From: Yamadazyma tenuis
Taxonomy: Eukaryota; Ascomycota; Pichiomycetes; Serinales; Debaryomycetaceae
Length of the DNA stretch: 64,000 nt
Reading direction: 5' to 3'
Assembly: GCF_029203305.1 (NCBI RefSeq)
Contig: NC_089464.1
Span: forward strand, 682,001 to 746,000
Within the stretch, counting starts at the first letter, position 1, and each line of letters starts with the position of its first letter. The notes below the pieces were generated by a model that ran no database searches, had not been told where the DNA came from, and saw only the letters and a program-made list of their open reading frames with translations. Positions 1-9,327 of this stretch are shown here, piece by piece. A program made the position numbers and the translations under genes.

Positions 1-1026
1 GAGTCAGACTCTTACCCTGTATGGCCCTTGCCTGGTTTACCAGATATTCCCGAGTTTTCCGTAATTGACGTGGAAAAGTCTTTACTAACGGAAGTCCATT
101 TTCACTATACCCCATATGATACTGACCTCACGAGTATTGATGATGTTAAAAGGGTTCATAAACATAAGAAACCCAAAAATACTTACTATCAGATGAACAG
201 ATTGAAGCTGAACTATATCACCAACCCACTCATGAATAATTTCGATAATTTAATTGGAATATTCAACCATAACTTGAACAGCACAGATTTCGGTAATCAT
301 AATCATCTGCTTTATTTAACCCATAAGTTGATGATGCAATTAAACAACATCTATCTTCAATATGAGGTTATCAAGCAAGAATATGATAGTCACCTTTTCT
401 ACAATGAGGACGAAGTTCAAAACAATAGAATTGGTAGACGGCACCAGGAATTGGCAAAAACATTGAGCAGTTTGTTAATGGACGTTGACCACTCCAGTTC
501 CAGAATTGAGACCGGTAACAAGAAGTTCACCAAGAAGCAGGAGGAGATTGAAGTCTTGAGGAAAGATATAGAAGAAATGAAGCAAACGATACAAAACTTC
601 AAAGACCATGAAGATGTCAGATCATATGAAAAGAAGATCAAGTTGATTGGAAACCAAATCAAAATTTGGGAGCTAACCAAGTCAATCGAACATGGTATCG
701 GGAAGATTAAATCGAAACAGGAAGAAAAAGATTATATGAAAACCGAGTATGAAAACTCTTTGAAGTCCATTAGAGAGTCCAAGTCTTCCATTAATGAGTT
801 GGAGGAAGTGAACGAGAATCTAGGTAAGAGATTGGACAATTTCAGGGAGACTGATGAAGAAGAAATCAAGAAATTCAGAATGGATAGAAGCAAATTAATC
901 AACAAAATAGAAATGAAGAAAGAAGAAAACCAGCGGTTGAAAGAGAAGTTAGTAAAGTCCTTCAGGTATTTGAGAGACTCATCTCATTTGAAGAAAAGAA
1001 AAGGAAGAGGTATAACACCTAAATGA
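1..1026 (+). CDS. Coiled-coil protein, 3' part only (5' end outside window)
   Basis: The frame is open from base 1 to a TGA at 1024-1026, giving 341 residues with no stop and no convincing ATG start near the edge, so the gene begins upstream. The visible part starts with a Pro-rich patch. A region of mixed composition (about residues 20-150) follows, then a long highly charged helical stretch (about 150-325) rich in Glu, Lys and Leu with heptad spacing, which suggests a coiled coil. It ends in a basic tail containing KKRKGRG. I do not recognise the family; a structural or chromatin/kinetochore-associated role would only be a guess. It converges on AOS1 with only 19 bp between the two stop codons, so the 3' untranslated regions must overlap. 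Confidence 0.8.
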   Translation, partial: ESDSYPVWPLPGLPDIPEFSVIDVEKSLLTEVHFHYTPYDTDLTSIDDVKRVHKHKKPKNTYYQMNRLKLNYITNPLMNNFDNLIGIFNHNLNSTDFGNHNHLLYLTHKLMMQLNNIYLQYEVIKQEYDSHLFYNEDEVQNNRIGRRHQELAKTLSSLLMDVDHSSSRIETGNKKFTKKQEEIEVLRKDIEEMKQTIQNFKDHEDVRSYEKKIKLIGNQIKIWELTKSIEHGIGKIKSKQEEKDYMKTEYENSLKSIRESKSSINELEEVNENLGKRLDNFRETDEEEIKKFRMDRSKLINKIEMKKEENQRLKEKLVKSFRYLRDSSHLKKRKGRGITPK

Positions 1027-1045
1027 GTACACCGAACAATTTATA

Positions 1046-2132
1046 TTACAATGTATATATAGGCATCTCCGACCTAAGACCATCGAAAATCAACACATTA
1101 TTAATTGGACTCTCTTTCTTACTTAAAAATTGGATTATGTCTTGAGCCAAACAGCCTCCCAAAATTGCGCTCGTAGGTGCAAACTCGGTGAATCCTTGAT
1201 CCACAAAAAGCTTCAAGTATTCATCAGTAATAATATCGGGATTCACTCCAAGCTCTTCACATGCTTTCAAAGCATGGCTTTTGAGAGTTTCAGCATTGAT
1301 ATCTGAGACTCTTTGAAGCTCAAATAATGCAAAAATCAATGGCAAAGACGGAGACAATCTCTTCAATTGCCTTTTATTCAACTGCTCAGGAAGCAACTTC
1401 GAGCTGAAAATCTCTTTAATTGGTCTATATGAATCATGGATTGTAATGAGTTCTTTGTTCGTCAGCTCGTTGCTCTCAACTTTTATAATGGTTTTGTTCA
1501 AATTGAGCTTTGTGTTTGCTTTTCTTGGCTGGTTTCCCATATCCTTCTCCGTTTCGTTGATATTGTCTATCAAGTCCGTGATGATGTATCCAAACATCCC
1601 ATGAGTTCCAGCTATATATAAGGGGAGATTGAGCTCTCTTGTTAACTCATTCAATTTGAAAGTATCGGGCTTTTGGATCTCCGTAGCAATTATCAAGTCA
1701 AACTTCTTGAAATAGGAAGGATCGCCTTGTATCACCGTATCAAAACTTTTTGTGTTTATGTTGATCTCAACTCTATCGTTCAATTCTTTTATGGAATCCA
1801 CCACATTAGGTAACTTCAATTCACCAATTTTGGAATCATCTTTAGGCAAAAAGAACTGGGCACCATAGTCTTCAGACTTTATGGTTGAGTTATCCATCAA
1901 TTCTATGGAATTAACACCTCCCAATACAAGGTTTTTTACGGCTTCCATCCCTACGGAGCCTAAGTTTATGAGAAGTAATCTTGCAGATCTTAGTCTCAAT
2001 TGAGTTGCTATTCCCCACAACCGGATTTGCCTATCATAAAGGGCTATTTCATCTAGCGGGGATTGTTAGTGTCGTTTCTTGCATTAAATGTTTTAAGTTT
2101 TACTTACCTCTTGATAATTCTTCAGAAGTCAT
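1046..2132 (-). CDS. AOS1: SUMO-activating enzyme E1 subunit Aos1 (spliced)
   Basis: Aos1 pairs with Uba2 to adenylate SUMO and load it onto the E1 cysteine in the nucleus. The protein is a ThiF/UBA-fold E1 half. It carries the hallmark YDRQIRLWG near the N-terminus and a nucleotide-binding glycine motif (NLGSVGMEAVKNL) just after. It has no catalytic Cys domain, as expected for this subunit. The continuous frame starts without an ATG inside the conserved N-terminus. Removing a 55-nt intron (2053-2107) joins a 25-nt first exon (ATG at 2130-2132) in frame and restores YDRQIRLWG, giving 343 aa, close to the family length. The gene lies 81 bp downstream of the SEC23 stop, on the same strand. Identity is secure; the exact splice sites are inferred from sequence. 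Confidence 0.93.
2053..2107 (-). other. AOS1 spliceosomal intron (55 nt)
   Basis: On the minus strand the intron begins GTAAGT and ends GCTAG. A branch-site-like ACACTAAC lies about 13 nt before the 3' end. The 25-nt first exon encodes eight full codons plus one base. Splicing gives Arg-Asp-Glu-Ile-Ala-Leu-Tyr and leads directly into the conserved YDRQIR block, which supports both junctions. An intron very near the 5' end is typical of budding yeast. Confidence 0.9.
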
Positions 2133-2213
2133 TATGATAAAAAAATCGAGTCGCAGTTTGGAAAAGTGATAATTCGAATCGTACTTTTAAAATTACTGAC
2201 AATATAAAAAAGA

Positions 2214-4487
2214 TTATGAGGAGCCAGAGACAACCAACTTCTGCAAATGACCCATGAAGACCTGTAAAGAAACATCATCAGTCAAAACGACAGCTCCATT
2301 ACCAATGACATCCTGGTTATTATATGAGGTCGATGGATTTAATTTGGAGTATAAGAATCTAGCTTGTGAACCACCTTCTTCAGTGTCAATGAATCTCGGT
2401 AATGGGAATCTGTCTACCAATAATTCAGCAGCTTCTTGCTTAGGCTCTTCCAATAATTGTTTAAAGTTGGCATAGTCAGGCTGGTCTTGGTATCCTGCTT
2501 TTCTCCATTCACTAATTGTCTTTCCGTGAAAGATTAAAATGTGGAAGAAAGTATCCAATAATAGAATAGCATCATCCTTAACGGAAACCGAGTCTAGCAA
2601 TACGGCTTGAGGGTCGGAGTCTAACTGGAATGATGTCAATGTTGGTTGAATCATGATCAACGAATTGTTGGTGTTTTCCGTTAACAAAATATGTCTGTAG
2701 AAGGCAGTTTCATCGGGAGAGTTATTGAACACTTGTAAGAACTGGGACCTTCTCAAATAGTAGATGAATTGAGGATATAGTGAGAATTGTGGACTTAATC
2801 TGAAGGACTCATCCATATCCTTTCTGTAATCGGCAAATTTTTGGCACAATCTGATCAACATTCTGTCAACCCATCTTAAAACATCAGCACCATCATCTTG
2901 TTCAGATTTGAACAAGGTAACTCTCGACATTATGACAGCAGCAGCTTCTTGGTCAAAGCTTTGGGTCAAGACTCTTTCATCGCTTGTCAATAAGTTTGAC
3001 ACAGTGGTAACTCTTAATCTATAAGTACCAGAACTGTGTTGATAATGAGTAATGAACTGGATAAAACTTTGAGCATTTGGTGGTAAACTATGGGTGTTTG
3101 CAATATCAAAAAACACCGCATACGTATGCTGAGGTGATAATGCACACAATCTGTATTGAGAAGTACCTCCAATACCCACTTCAGTTTCAGATACATTGGG
3201 GGTCTTAACACTCAAAGAAGAAGCATGCCCAATGAGTCCACTGACCTTCAATTCCTTGGAGGTTTTGATATCCAAGATACCGTTGAAACCCATTGATAAG
3301 AAACCTTCCTCATCCTTGTTGAATAATCTCAAGAAGGACTGTTTAAAAATGGAAGTGGTGAAAGCATCAGTCAATAATAAGACACCACCGGTTAAGTTAC
3401 ACAAATCCTTCATTTCTAAAACCCCTATTTGATCCAAACAACCTCCAAATATATCCACGACATGAGAGTTTTTAACAACCCTATCAGCAATAGATTTGTA
3501 GAACTTGTTGGCCTTTTTAAAGTGTTTGGCATTATCCTTATCGATATCAGAATGGGATCTAATAGGTTCTTTCAACTTGTTGCTCACAATGATACCAGGT
3601 TCCAAAGTACACGGACCAGAAGAGAATAACATGATTCTAGCACCAAAACCCGAATAAGTAGCACCCAACAAACTCGAAGCAATATTTAAAGCTGAACCAC
3701 TACATCTCAAAGGTCTATCACCATGAGCGACAGCCCATGGATCTTTAGCCAAGTTTTCCAAGATGCTAGTCAATTGGTATTCAGTTTCTTCTAATGGTAA
3801 GAAGAACCTGTTCAATGAGTTTCCAAATTGAGGAGGCATGTTTGGTTGACCCGGTTGACCATTGAAGCCAGTCAAAATTGGCTTATTCAACATCTCAGAA
3901 ATCTGCTTATCAGTATAAGTCTTGTCACCTCTAAATATGTACGACTTACTGACAGATTCACTTCCTAAATCATGAAGTTGAACCATGGTACCGTAGGTGA
4001 TCAAACCAATCAAAGCATTTGGAGGTAACAAGTTCAATGAAACCACCAAGGAATCCTTTAAGGCTGTCAAGTTGTCATCATCCTGGCACAAATCAACCAC
4101 GAACAAGAAGATGGGAGGGTTTTGAACTGGCCTCGAAGTAATATATTCTATGGTTGAAGCATTGGAAGTCAATTCCAATGGTAAGTTCTCTTGAGTAATA
4201 CCATGGTAATGGGTAGGCAAGGGGTTTCTACTACCACACAACGGACAAGACCAAGAGCCTGTTGGGTCAATTGAACAATAAGGATTCAAGATGGCTTTAC
4301 AGTTTTGATTCATACAGTAAATAGGATCGTACTGAGCCACTGGTAAGTCGCCTTCTTCCCTGGTCAGTAAAGGGGTGTACAAACAGCCAGTTGGAACAAC
4401 AATCTTGTTGGCTTCCATCTTCGTGGATGGCAAAGTGTTCCAACTGAACCTGATTCCATTAATGTCTTCCGCCTCTTCAAAGTTCAT
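2214..4487 (-). CDS. SEC23: COPII coat GTPase-activating subunit Sec23
   Basis: Sec23 is the Sar1 GTPase-activating subunit of the inner COPII coat; with Sec24 it forms vesicles at ER exit sites. The 757-aa product matches the usual length and starts at an ATG. A zinc-finger is visible as Cys58, Cys63, Cys81 and Cys84. The vWA-like trunk follows (roughly residues 125-390), then beta-sandwich, helical and gelsolin-like parts. The arginine-finger segment [13 protein letters not shown] is near the C-terminus (Arg710 here), the residue family members insert into the Sar1 active site. It has about 1.07 kb of upstream sequence shared with the divergent zinc-cluster gene, including a TCACGTGA site. 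Confidence 0.98.
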   Translation of the reverse strand: MNFEEAEDINGIRFSWNTLPSTKMEANKIVVPTGCLYTPLLTREEGDLPVAQYDPIYCMNQNCKAILNPYCSIDPTGSWSCPLCGSRNPLPTHYHGITQENLPLELTSNASTIEYITSRPVQNPPIFLFVVDLCQDDDNLTALKDSLVVSLNLLPPNALIGLITYGTMVQLHDLGSESVSKSYIFRGDKTYTDKQISEMLNKPILTGFNGQPGQPNMPPQFGNSLNRFFLPLEETEYQLTSILENLAKDPWAVAHGDRPLRCSGSALNIASSLLGATYSGFGARIMLFSSGPCTLEPGIIVSNKLKEPIRSHSDIDKDNAKHFKKANKFYKSIADRVVKNSHVVDIFGGCLDQIGVLEMKDLCNLTGGVLLLTDAFTTSIFKQSFLRLFNKDEEGFLSMGFNGILDIKTSKELKVSGLIGHASSLSVKTPNVSETEVGIGGTSQYRLCALSPQHTYAVFFDIANTHSLPPNAQSFIQFITHYQHSSGTYRLRVTTVSNLLTSDERVLTQSFDQEAAAVIMSRVTLFKSEQDDGADVLRWVDRMLIRLCQKFADYRKDMDESFRLSPQFSLYPQFIYYLRRSQFLQVFNNSPDETAFYRHILLTENTNNSLIMIQPTLTSFQLDSDPQAVLLDSVSVKDDAILLLDTFFHILIFHGKTISEWRKAGYQDQPDYANFKQLLEEPKQEAAELLVDRFPLPRFIDTEEGGSQARFLYSKLNPSTSYNNQDVIGNGAVVLTDDVSLQVFMGHLQKLVVSGSS

Positions 4488-5556
4488 TGTTGGTGTTTAC
4501 GTGTAATTGATTTGAATTTCGATGTTGAGAGTTTTTTCCATTCGACAGTGCGGGAACAAATATTCTGAATCGAGATAGGGAAATAGTTTAAATTCGTGGT
4601 TAAGAGAGAGGAGAGCATATATGATGATCTGGTAAGCATAGTGCTGTACCCAAACCCACCTTCTTTAAGATTTGGCTTTCTCGAAACCATTGGTAAAAAC
4701 AAGTCACGTGATGACATTCACCCTGTGTGCGTCCTTAACCCCAGTAGTTCCGATCGAATGTCGCAGCTCGCAAGGTGCTCTTTTTTGCGCTATTAATGTC
4801 GTGTCTCGGTCATTGGCTTTCTTTTTGTTCGTCGGAGTTTAAGTAGTGCTTCCCCAGATTTCGCTGAACTCATAAATTCATTAGCTTTGGGAGCAATTTT
4901 CAGTTTCCTTGATGATTTCGGAGTAAGGGATGCCCCCGAAGTATAGATTAAAACTCCGAAACCCGTTATTTGCATCAAAAATTAGTACAATTCAATATTA
5001 TTTGGGATATTTGAATAATCTATCACACCCAGACCGGGCAAGTTCTTGCTAATGATTGTTTGATAGGGACTCTCAATTCCCACAGTCAACTGAATATTTC
5101 TTGGATTACAGTGAACTGAGGCAAATAACGCAAAAAAAAGAAACGGGTTTGAAAAGCTGGCGGAATTATTTATGGGTATTTTTGATTTATTTCTGATGGG
5201 AACTAATTTTAAAAAGTGATCACTATGACCATTGACACCCCAATTGATAACCATGATGCTTATATAACATATAGAGCTCGTGTGTGACTGTTTTGGTGAT
5301 ATCAATCATCGAAACCTAGAATTATGGCCTCCAATTTTAAGTGCGGACTTTGCAAAAATGCAGGACTCAGAGGAAAATTTTTATGGGGGGGTTATGTTCA
5401 AAAGGTTTCTAATCTCCTTGACATTTAAACACACATATTTTTTTTGATTCGAATATTGCCAAAGAGCGAATACCCTGTTTCTTTTCCTCTCCTATTTTTT
5501 TATTTATCATATACACTTACATGACTGTATCATTTTGATCAACTGAACAACCACTA
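4488..5556. other. Divergent intergenic region, SEC23 / zinc-cluster gene
   Basis: This 1,069-bp gap separates two divergent genes. It holds a CACGTG E-box, a minus-strand frame open over about 150 codons but split by one stop (4793-5254), and a 34-codon plus-strand uORF-like reading frame (5324-5428). No RNA gene was recognised. Long upstream regions are common for zinc-cluster regulators. Confidence 0.6.
4704..4711. promoter_or_regulatory. CACGTG E-box (Cbf1-type site)
   Basis: The palindrome TCACGTGA sits about 217 bp upstream of the SEC23 start. In yeasts this core with flanking RTCAC is bound by Cbf1 and other bHLH factors. Binding here is inferred from the motif alone. Confidence 0.4.
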
Positions 5557-8500
5557 ATGTTAGCTACTTCGGAGATAAACATATCCCAAGCAAAGAAGGC
5601 ACCAGATGTCCATGTTAAAATACTTGCTGATGGAAAGGTTTTGAAAGTGCAAAAGACAAGACAAAGGAGAATTTTGAGTTGTATTCATTGTCATTCCAAG
5701 AAGATCAAATGCTCCCGAGCAGTTCCAACCTGTGATCATTGCCAGAAGCTAGGTATAGATTGCCAGTACTTTGTTAATGAAAGAATTAGCAAAGGTGGGA
5801 AACGCAAGAAGAAGTCAAGATCATCATTCCAAAATGGCAGTGCAGCAAGTAATAGTACAAGTGACACCAGTTCCATCAGTAGGGAAGATTCCAAAATCTT
5901 GAAACAGGAATCAAGTGAAATGGAGATGGAGATGGAGAACTCAAGTAAAAGTAGTACGAATGACCATCCACAATCACAGGAGATGACGATTCAGGACAAC
6001 AAGTTGATGGAAACCTTAAGCTCCAACTTCCCTAATCTACCGAAGTCTTTGTTACAGACACCTGTGATGAATAGTATGAGCAACAATATGACCAATTCAT
6101 ATTTTTCAAATACAAATGGCTCCACCAATGCAAACGCAGACCACGAGAAGGAAGATCAGTATTCATTCAACTTAAGTTCTTTCACTTACGCCAGCTATCA
6201 GGGAAGTCATCCTCATACTCAAAGCTATAATAAGCTTGTAAATCAAGACCTCCATTCTAGTCTTTCGAGTCACAATAATAGCAGCACCAACATAAGTTCG
6301 CTTTTTGCCAAAAATCCAAGCCATATATATCCACAAAATAGCATCATGGATCATTCTAAGAGTCATCTACATCAGAATACCCAAGGACCCCAGACTTTCC
6401 GTAACCCAGCATCACCGCACTATCCTAATTCCGCCTCTTTTGAAATCTCCGAACGGTTGGATAATACAAAGAACTTTTTGAACGGTACAAATACATACTA
6501 TGACAATGAAAACTTGTTAGAGGATTTGGAAAATCACTTACCCACTTCGAAGCCAAAATCATATGAATTAGTAGAAAGGTACTTAAATTCAGTTCACATT
6601 TTATTACCTATCATCACCAATATCGACGACTTTGTGAGAGAACATGATAAGTATTGGAAAGAGTGTAACCCTTATGAAAAAGAGACTAACAATTCGTTGA
6701 CTGATCTCAATTTGTTGCAGTTCTATACTCTATATTTCCCCATATTGTATGCTGCAACCATTAGTGAATTCGAAGAGTATGACAATTTATTGTTAAATCA
6801 GGATATCAACAAGTATTTGAAAGGATTTAATAAGATTTGCCAGTACTACAATTATCCTCATGGATTGAAAATCATTCCTTTGTTATTAGGTAATGTTATC
6901 ATTCAGTCTACTTCTCCTAACCCGTCTACCATGGAAATGTCCCTGATAATCAGATATGCTAAGTTCTTGCAAATGAACAAAGATCCAGTTTTTTCCTTAA
7001 ATATCAAGAATTACGAAATCATTAAATTCAGAAGATTACTTTGGTGGACAATTTTTGGTTTAGATTGCTTGACAAGTCACAATTTCTGTCTACCACCTGT
7101 TTGTAAATTTGATGATTTTAACGTCGTTTTACCCAGTGACGAGGAACCCATTTTCAATCAAGCAAATGAAATAGTTGGTTATACCTTAAACACTTCTGTT
7201 TTATCTTTGAACATCAAATTCAAATACGACAGAATCTTGAATGAGTTGGTAAGCCAATTGCACAGTGATAATTCGAAGAACTTATCAAAGGAAAAGATGA
7301 ATGAAATAAAGAAAATGATTTGTGAATATTTTGATTACATCCACCTTTCCATCAATAAGATGAATCTTTATCATAAAAAGTTTCCACCAAAAACTGTTGG
7401 TGAAGTCAATTTGCTCAATTTTATCAAAAATCATAGTTGGAGTTTTGTGGACAGAGCCGTTATGTTGTTGCACAAGAAGTTCCTATTGAATGAACATGAC
7501 TCAACTGTGAATGTTGGAGAAGGAAGACATTTGGCAAGTCATTTGTTGAGCGATGAGAATAACAAGTTGAGTTTGAGCAGTCTTCATATCACTAAGAACG
7601 GTTCAACAGAACCAAAATCTAGTGATAATTCAAACTCAGTGGCTTCTCCTCAAGCGAAGAAAGAGCCGGGGTCAAGTTCTAATTCCAATGCTTCATACAC
7701 ATATTCAATCGATTCTTACGATGTTCATTTGACAAAACCAAGAAATGGTATTTTGTCATTTAATCTGTTTGAAGACACTTTCCAAAGCTTAGTTGAAGAA
7801 AATTTAATCAAGAATTTTGTCAATTTTCAAAACTTGAACTTGGGTCTTGATTTCAACCAATTCAATAATTTCAGCTACAATGATATTAACAATAACTTAA
7901 TTCCTTCCATCTTACACAACTTGAATGATTTCCTCAAATATAACGATTTCTTGAAGTTTGGAAAGTTTAATTGGTACGTGAAGAGAACTATTCCTTTAGA
8001 CTCTATCATCTTGCTTTTCATCATCATTATTGTCAAATTCAAATTTGAAACCATCAAATTCAATGAATTGATCATATATGTTAAGTTGATCAACAAATCG
8101 TTGTTCATTCTTAACAGAAAGTGGTTCAAGAATGAAAAGTATAAGAGAATGTTATCTTTGACAAATCTTACATGGGAGTACATCTTGAAAAAGTTCAAAA
8201 TCTTGCACATCATTAATAAGTTTACCAGTTCTAACTTTTCAATTACTTCATCGAATAAGAACAAAATATTCAACAAATATGAATACTTCAACTATCAGTT
8301 GACTGGGTATTTGAATACTACAGAACTTTTCAAAACCATGCAAGTTGCCCAGCCAAACCTATCGATGGAATTGATCAACAAATTGAACAATCAAAAAATC
8401 AAGTATATTTCTAACACAGGAACTGCAGCTCCAGATTCTCCAGGTATTAACCTTAACATAAATTCTTTGGTGTTCGGCTCAATGAATGGTTTAAGTGGAA

Positions 8501-8823
8501 TTCTGGAATCTCCGGGTTTGAATAATAAAACTACATTTGATATTTTGGATGATGATTTGTTGATGAATAATCAGAGAATGAGCTCCAAATATGACACAGA
8601 TATCAATCTTATCGAGTCCAATGATGATTTTAAAATTGAGAAGGACTTCACCATCAATTCAAGTTTAACAGGAACTTTCCATATTGACGAAGACGAGTTG
8701 GTTTTATTGCATGATAAAATTTGCTTTGATTTGAAAAACAACTACGTTGATATTAACGACTATTGTGCCTTTTACATTAGTTTAGAAAATATTCTTCACC
8801 AAGTCATCAACTTTGTGGATTAG
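5557..8823 (+). CDS. Zn(II)2Cys6 zinc-cluster transcription factor
   Basis: The 1,088-aa product is a fungal zinc-cluster regulator. Six cysteines (42, 45, 52, 59, 62, 69) follow the C-x2-C-x6-C-x6-C-x2-C-x6-C pattern and are followed by a strongly basic linker (KGGKRKKKSR). A low-complexity Ser/Asn-rich stretch (about 80-300) precedes a middle homology region (about 330-560) with the usual RRLLWWTIFGLDCL signature. The C-terminal third is rich in Asn, Lys and Phe and ends with an acidic, possibly activating, segment. The start is the ATG at 5557, directly before the conserved N-terminal region. I do not recognise which of the many paralogous regulators this is, so its targets are unknown. 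A tRNA-Lys gene lies about 280 bp downstream. Confidence 0.93.
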   Translation: MLATSEINISQAKKAPDVHVKILADGKVLKVQKTRQRRILSCIHCHSKKIKCSRAVPTCDHCQKLGIDCQYFVNERISKGGKRKKKSRSSFQNGSAASNSTSDTSSISREDSKILKQESSEMEMEMENSSKSSTNDHPQSQEMTIQDNKLMETLSSNFPNLPKSLLQTPVMNSMSNNMTNSYFSNTNGSTNANADHEKEDQYSFNLSSFTYASYQGSHPHTQSYNKLVNQDLHSSLSSHNNSSTNISSLFAKNPSHIYPQNSIMDHSKSHLHQNTQGPQTFRNPASPHYPNSASFEISERLDNTKNFLNGTNTYYDNENLLEDLENHLPTSKPKSYELVERYLNSVHILLPIITNIDDFVREHDKYWKECNPYEKETNNSLTDLNLLQFYTLYFPILYAATISEFEEYDNLLLNQDINKYLKGFNKICQYYNYPHGLKIIPLLLGNVIIQSTSPNPSTMEMSLIIRYAKFLQMNKDPVFSLNIKNYEIIKFRRLLWWTIFGLDCLTSHNFCLPPVCKFDDFNVVLPSDEEPIFNQANEIVGYTLNTSVLSLNIKFKYDRILNELVSQLHSDNSKNLSKEKMNEIKKMICEYFDYIHLSINKMNLYHKKFPPKTVGEVNLLNFIKNHSWSFVDRAVMLLHKKFLLNEHDSTVNVGEGRHLASHLLSDENNKLSLSSLHITKNGSTEPKSSDNSNSVASPQAKKEPGSSSNSNASYTYSIDSYDVHLTKPRNGILSFNLFEDTFQSLVEENLIKNFVNFQNLNLGLDFNQFNNFSYNDINNNLIPSILHNLNDFLKYNDFLKFGKFNWYVKRTIPLDSIILLFIIIIVKFKFETIKFNELIIYVKLINKSLFILNRKWFKNEKYKRMLSLTNLTWEYILKKFKILHIINKFTSSNFSITSSNKNKIFNKYEYFNYQLTGYLNTTELFKTMQVAQPNLSMELINKLNNQKIKYISNTGTAAPDSPGINLNINSLVFGSMNGLSGILESPGLNNKTTFDILDDDLLMNNQRMSSKYDTDINLIESNDDFKIEKDFTINSSLTGTFHIDEDELVLLHDKICFDLKNNYVDINDYCAFYISLENILHQVINFVD

Positions 8824-9101
8824 TTGCTTGTTAAAAGTAGTTAACTGATTCCAAATATATGTATATTATGATGACTTTTAATTGTAGTTCAAATTTGACT
8901 ACTAATTTTGAAATTTTTAGCAATTACTTTTAAAGACATGAAGGCTTATTTGCTTTGAGATGTATTCCAAATTGGACCTAATTGTTCTCATTGGAGATAT
9001 TTTTAGAGCTATAGGCATATTTGTAAGGTCAAAAAACCAAGTTATGATAAACTAAATTTAGGCGCATGTCAATACCTCCTCACTTTTCACTTGCGAAATA
9101 T
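8824..9101. other. Spacer between zinc-cluster gene and tRNA-Lys
   Basis: AT-rich sequence of 278 bp holding the 3' region of the zinc-cluster gene. No additional gene or repeat was seen. Confidence 0.5.
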
Positions 9102-9175
9102 GCCTGGCTAGCTCAATCGGCTAGAGCGTGTGACTTTTAATCACAAGGTTGCGGGTTCGAGTCCCGCGTCGGGCT
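9102..9175 (+). tRNA. tRNA-Lys (anticodon UUU)
   Basis: A full cloverleaf can be drawn. The acceptor stem pairs GCCTGGC with GTCGGGC. The D arm pairs GCTC with GAGC. The anticodon stem pairs TGTGA with TCACA around a 7-nt loop CTTTTAA whose centre is TTT (9136-9138). The T arm is GCGGG-TTCGAGT-CCCGC. The A box (TAGCTCAATCGG) and B box (GGTTCGAGTCC) of the Pol III promoter are present, and a T-run terminator follows at 9175-9183. No intron is seen. It reads AAA and AAG codons as lysine. Confidence 0.97.
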
Positions 9176-9183
9176 TTTTTTTT
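9175..9183 (+). terminator. Pol III terminator of tRNA-Lys
   Basis: A run of nine T residues directly follows the acceptor stem, the standard RNA polymerase III stop signal. It runs into a large palindrome (9182-9209). Confidence 0.85.
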
Positions 9184-9209
9184 CCTTTGTTTGTTAACAA
9201 ACAAAGGAA
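9182..9209. repeat. 28-bp perfect palindrome beside tRNA-Lys
   Basis: The 14-nt arm TTCCTTTGTTTGTT is followed immediately by its exact reverse complement, with GTTAAC at the centre and no spacer. It lies between the tRNA terminator and the 3' end of ACO1. A second, weaker hairpin follows at 9213-9241 (8-bp arms AAAAGATT/AATCTTTT, 13-nt loop). Function is unknown: a 3'-end or termination element for the convergent ACO1 transcript, a protein-binding site, or a chance product of AT-rich DNA. Confidence 0.8.
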
Positions 9210-9327
9210 TAGAAAAGATTCAAATCTTGATTCAATCTTTTTACGTACACATACAAGGATAAAGTTATGAATATATTCAAATTCAACAAATAAATAAGCA
9301 AAAAAGATGTTATAAAATGATTTACAA

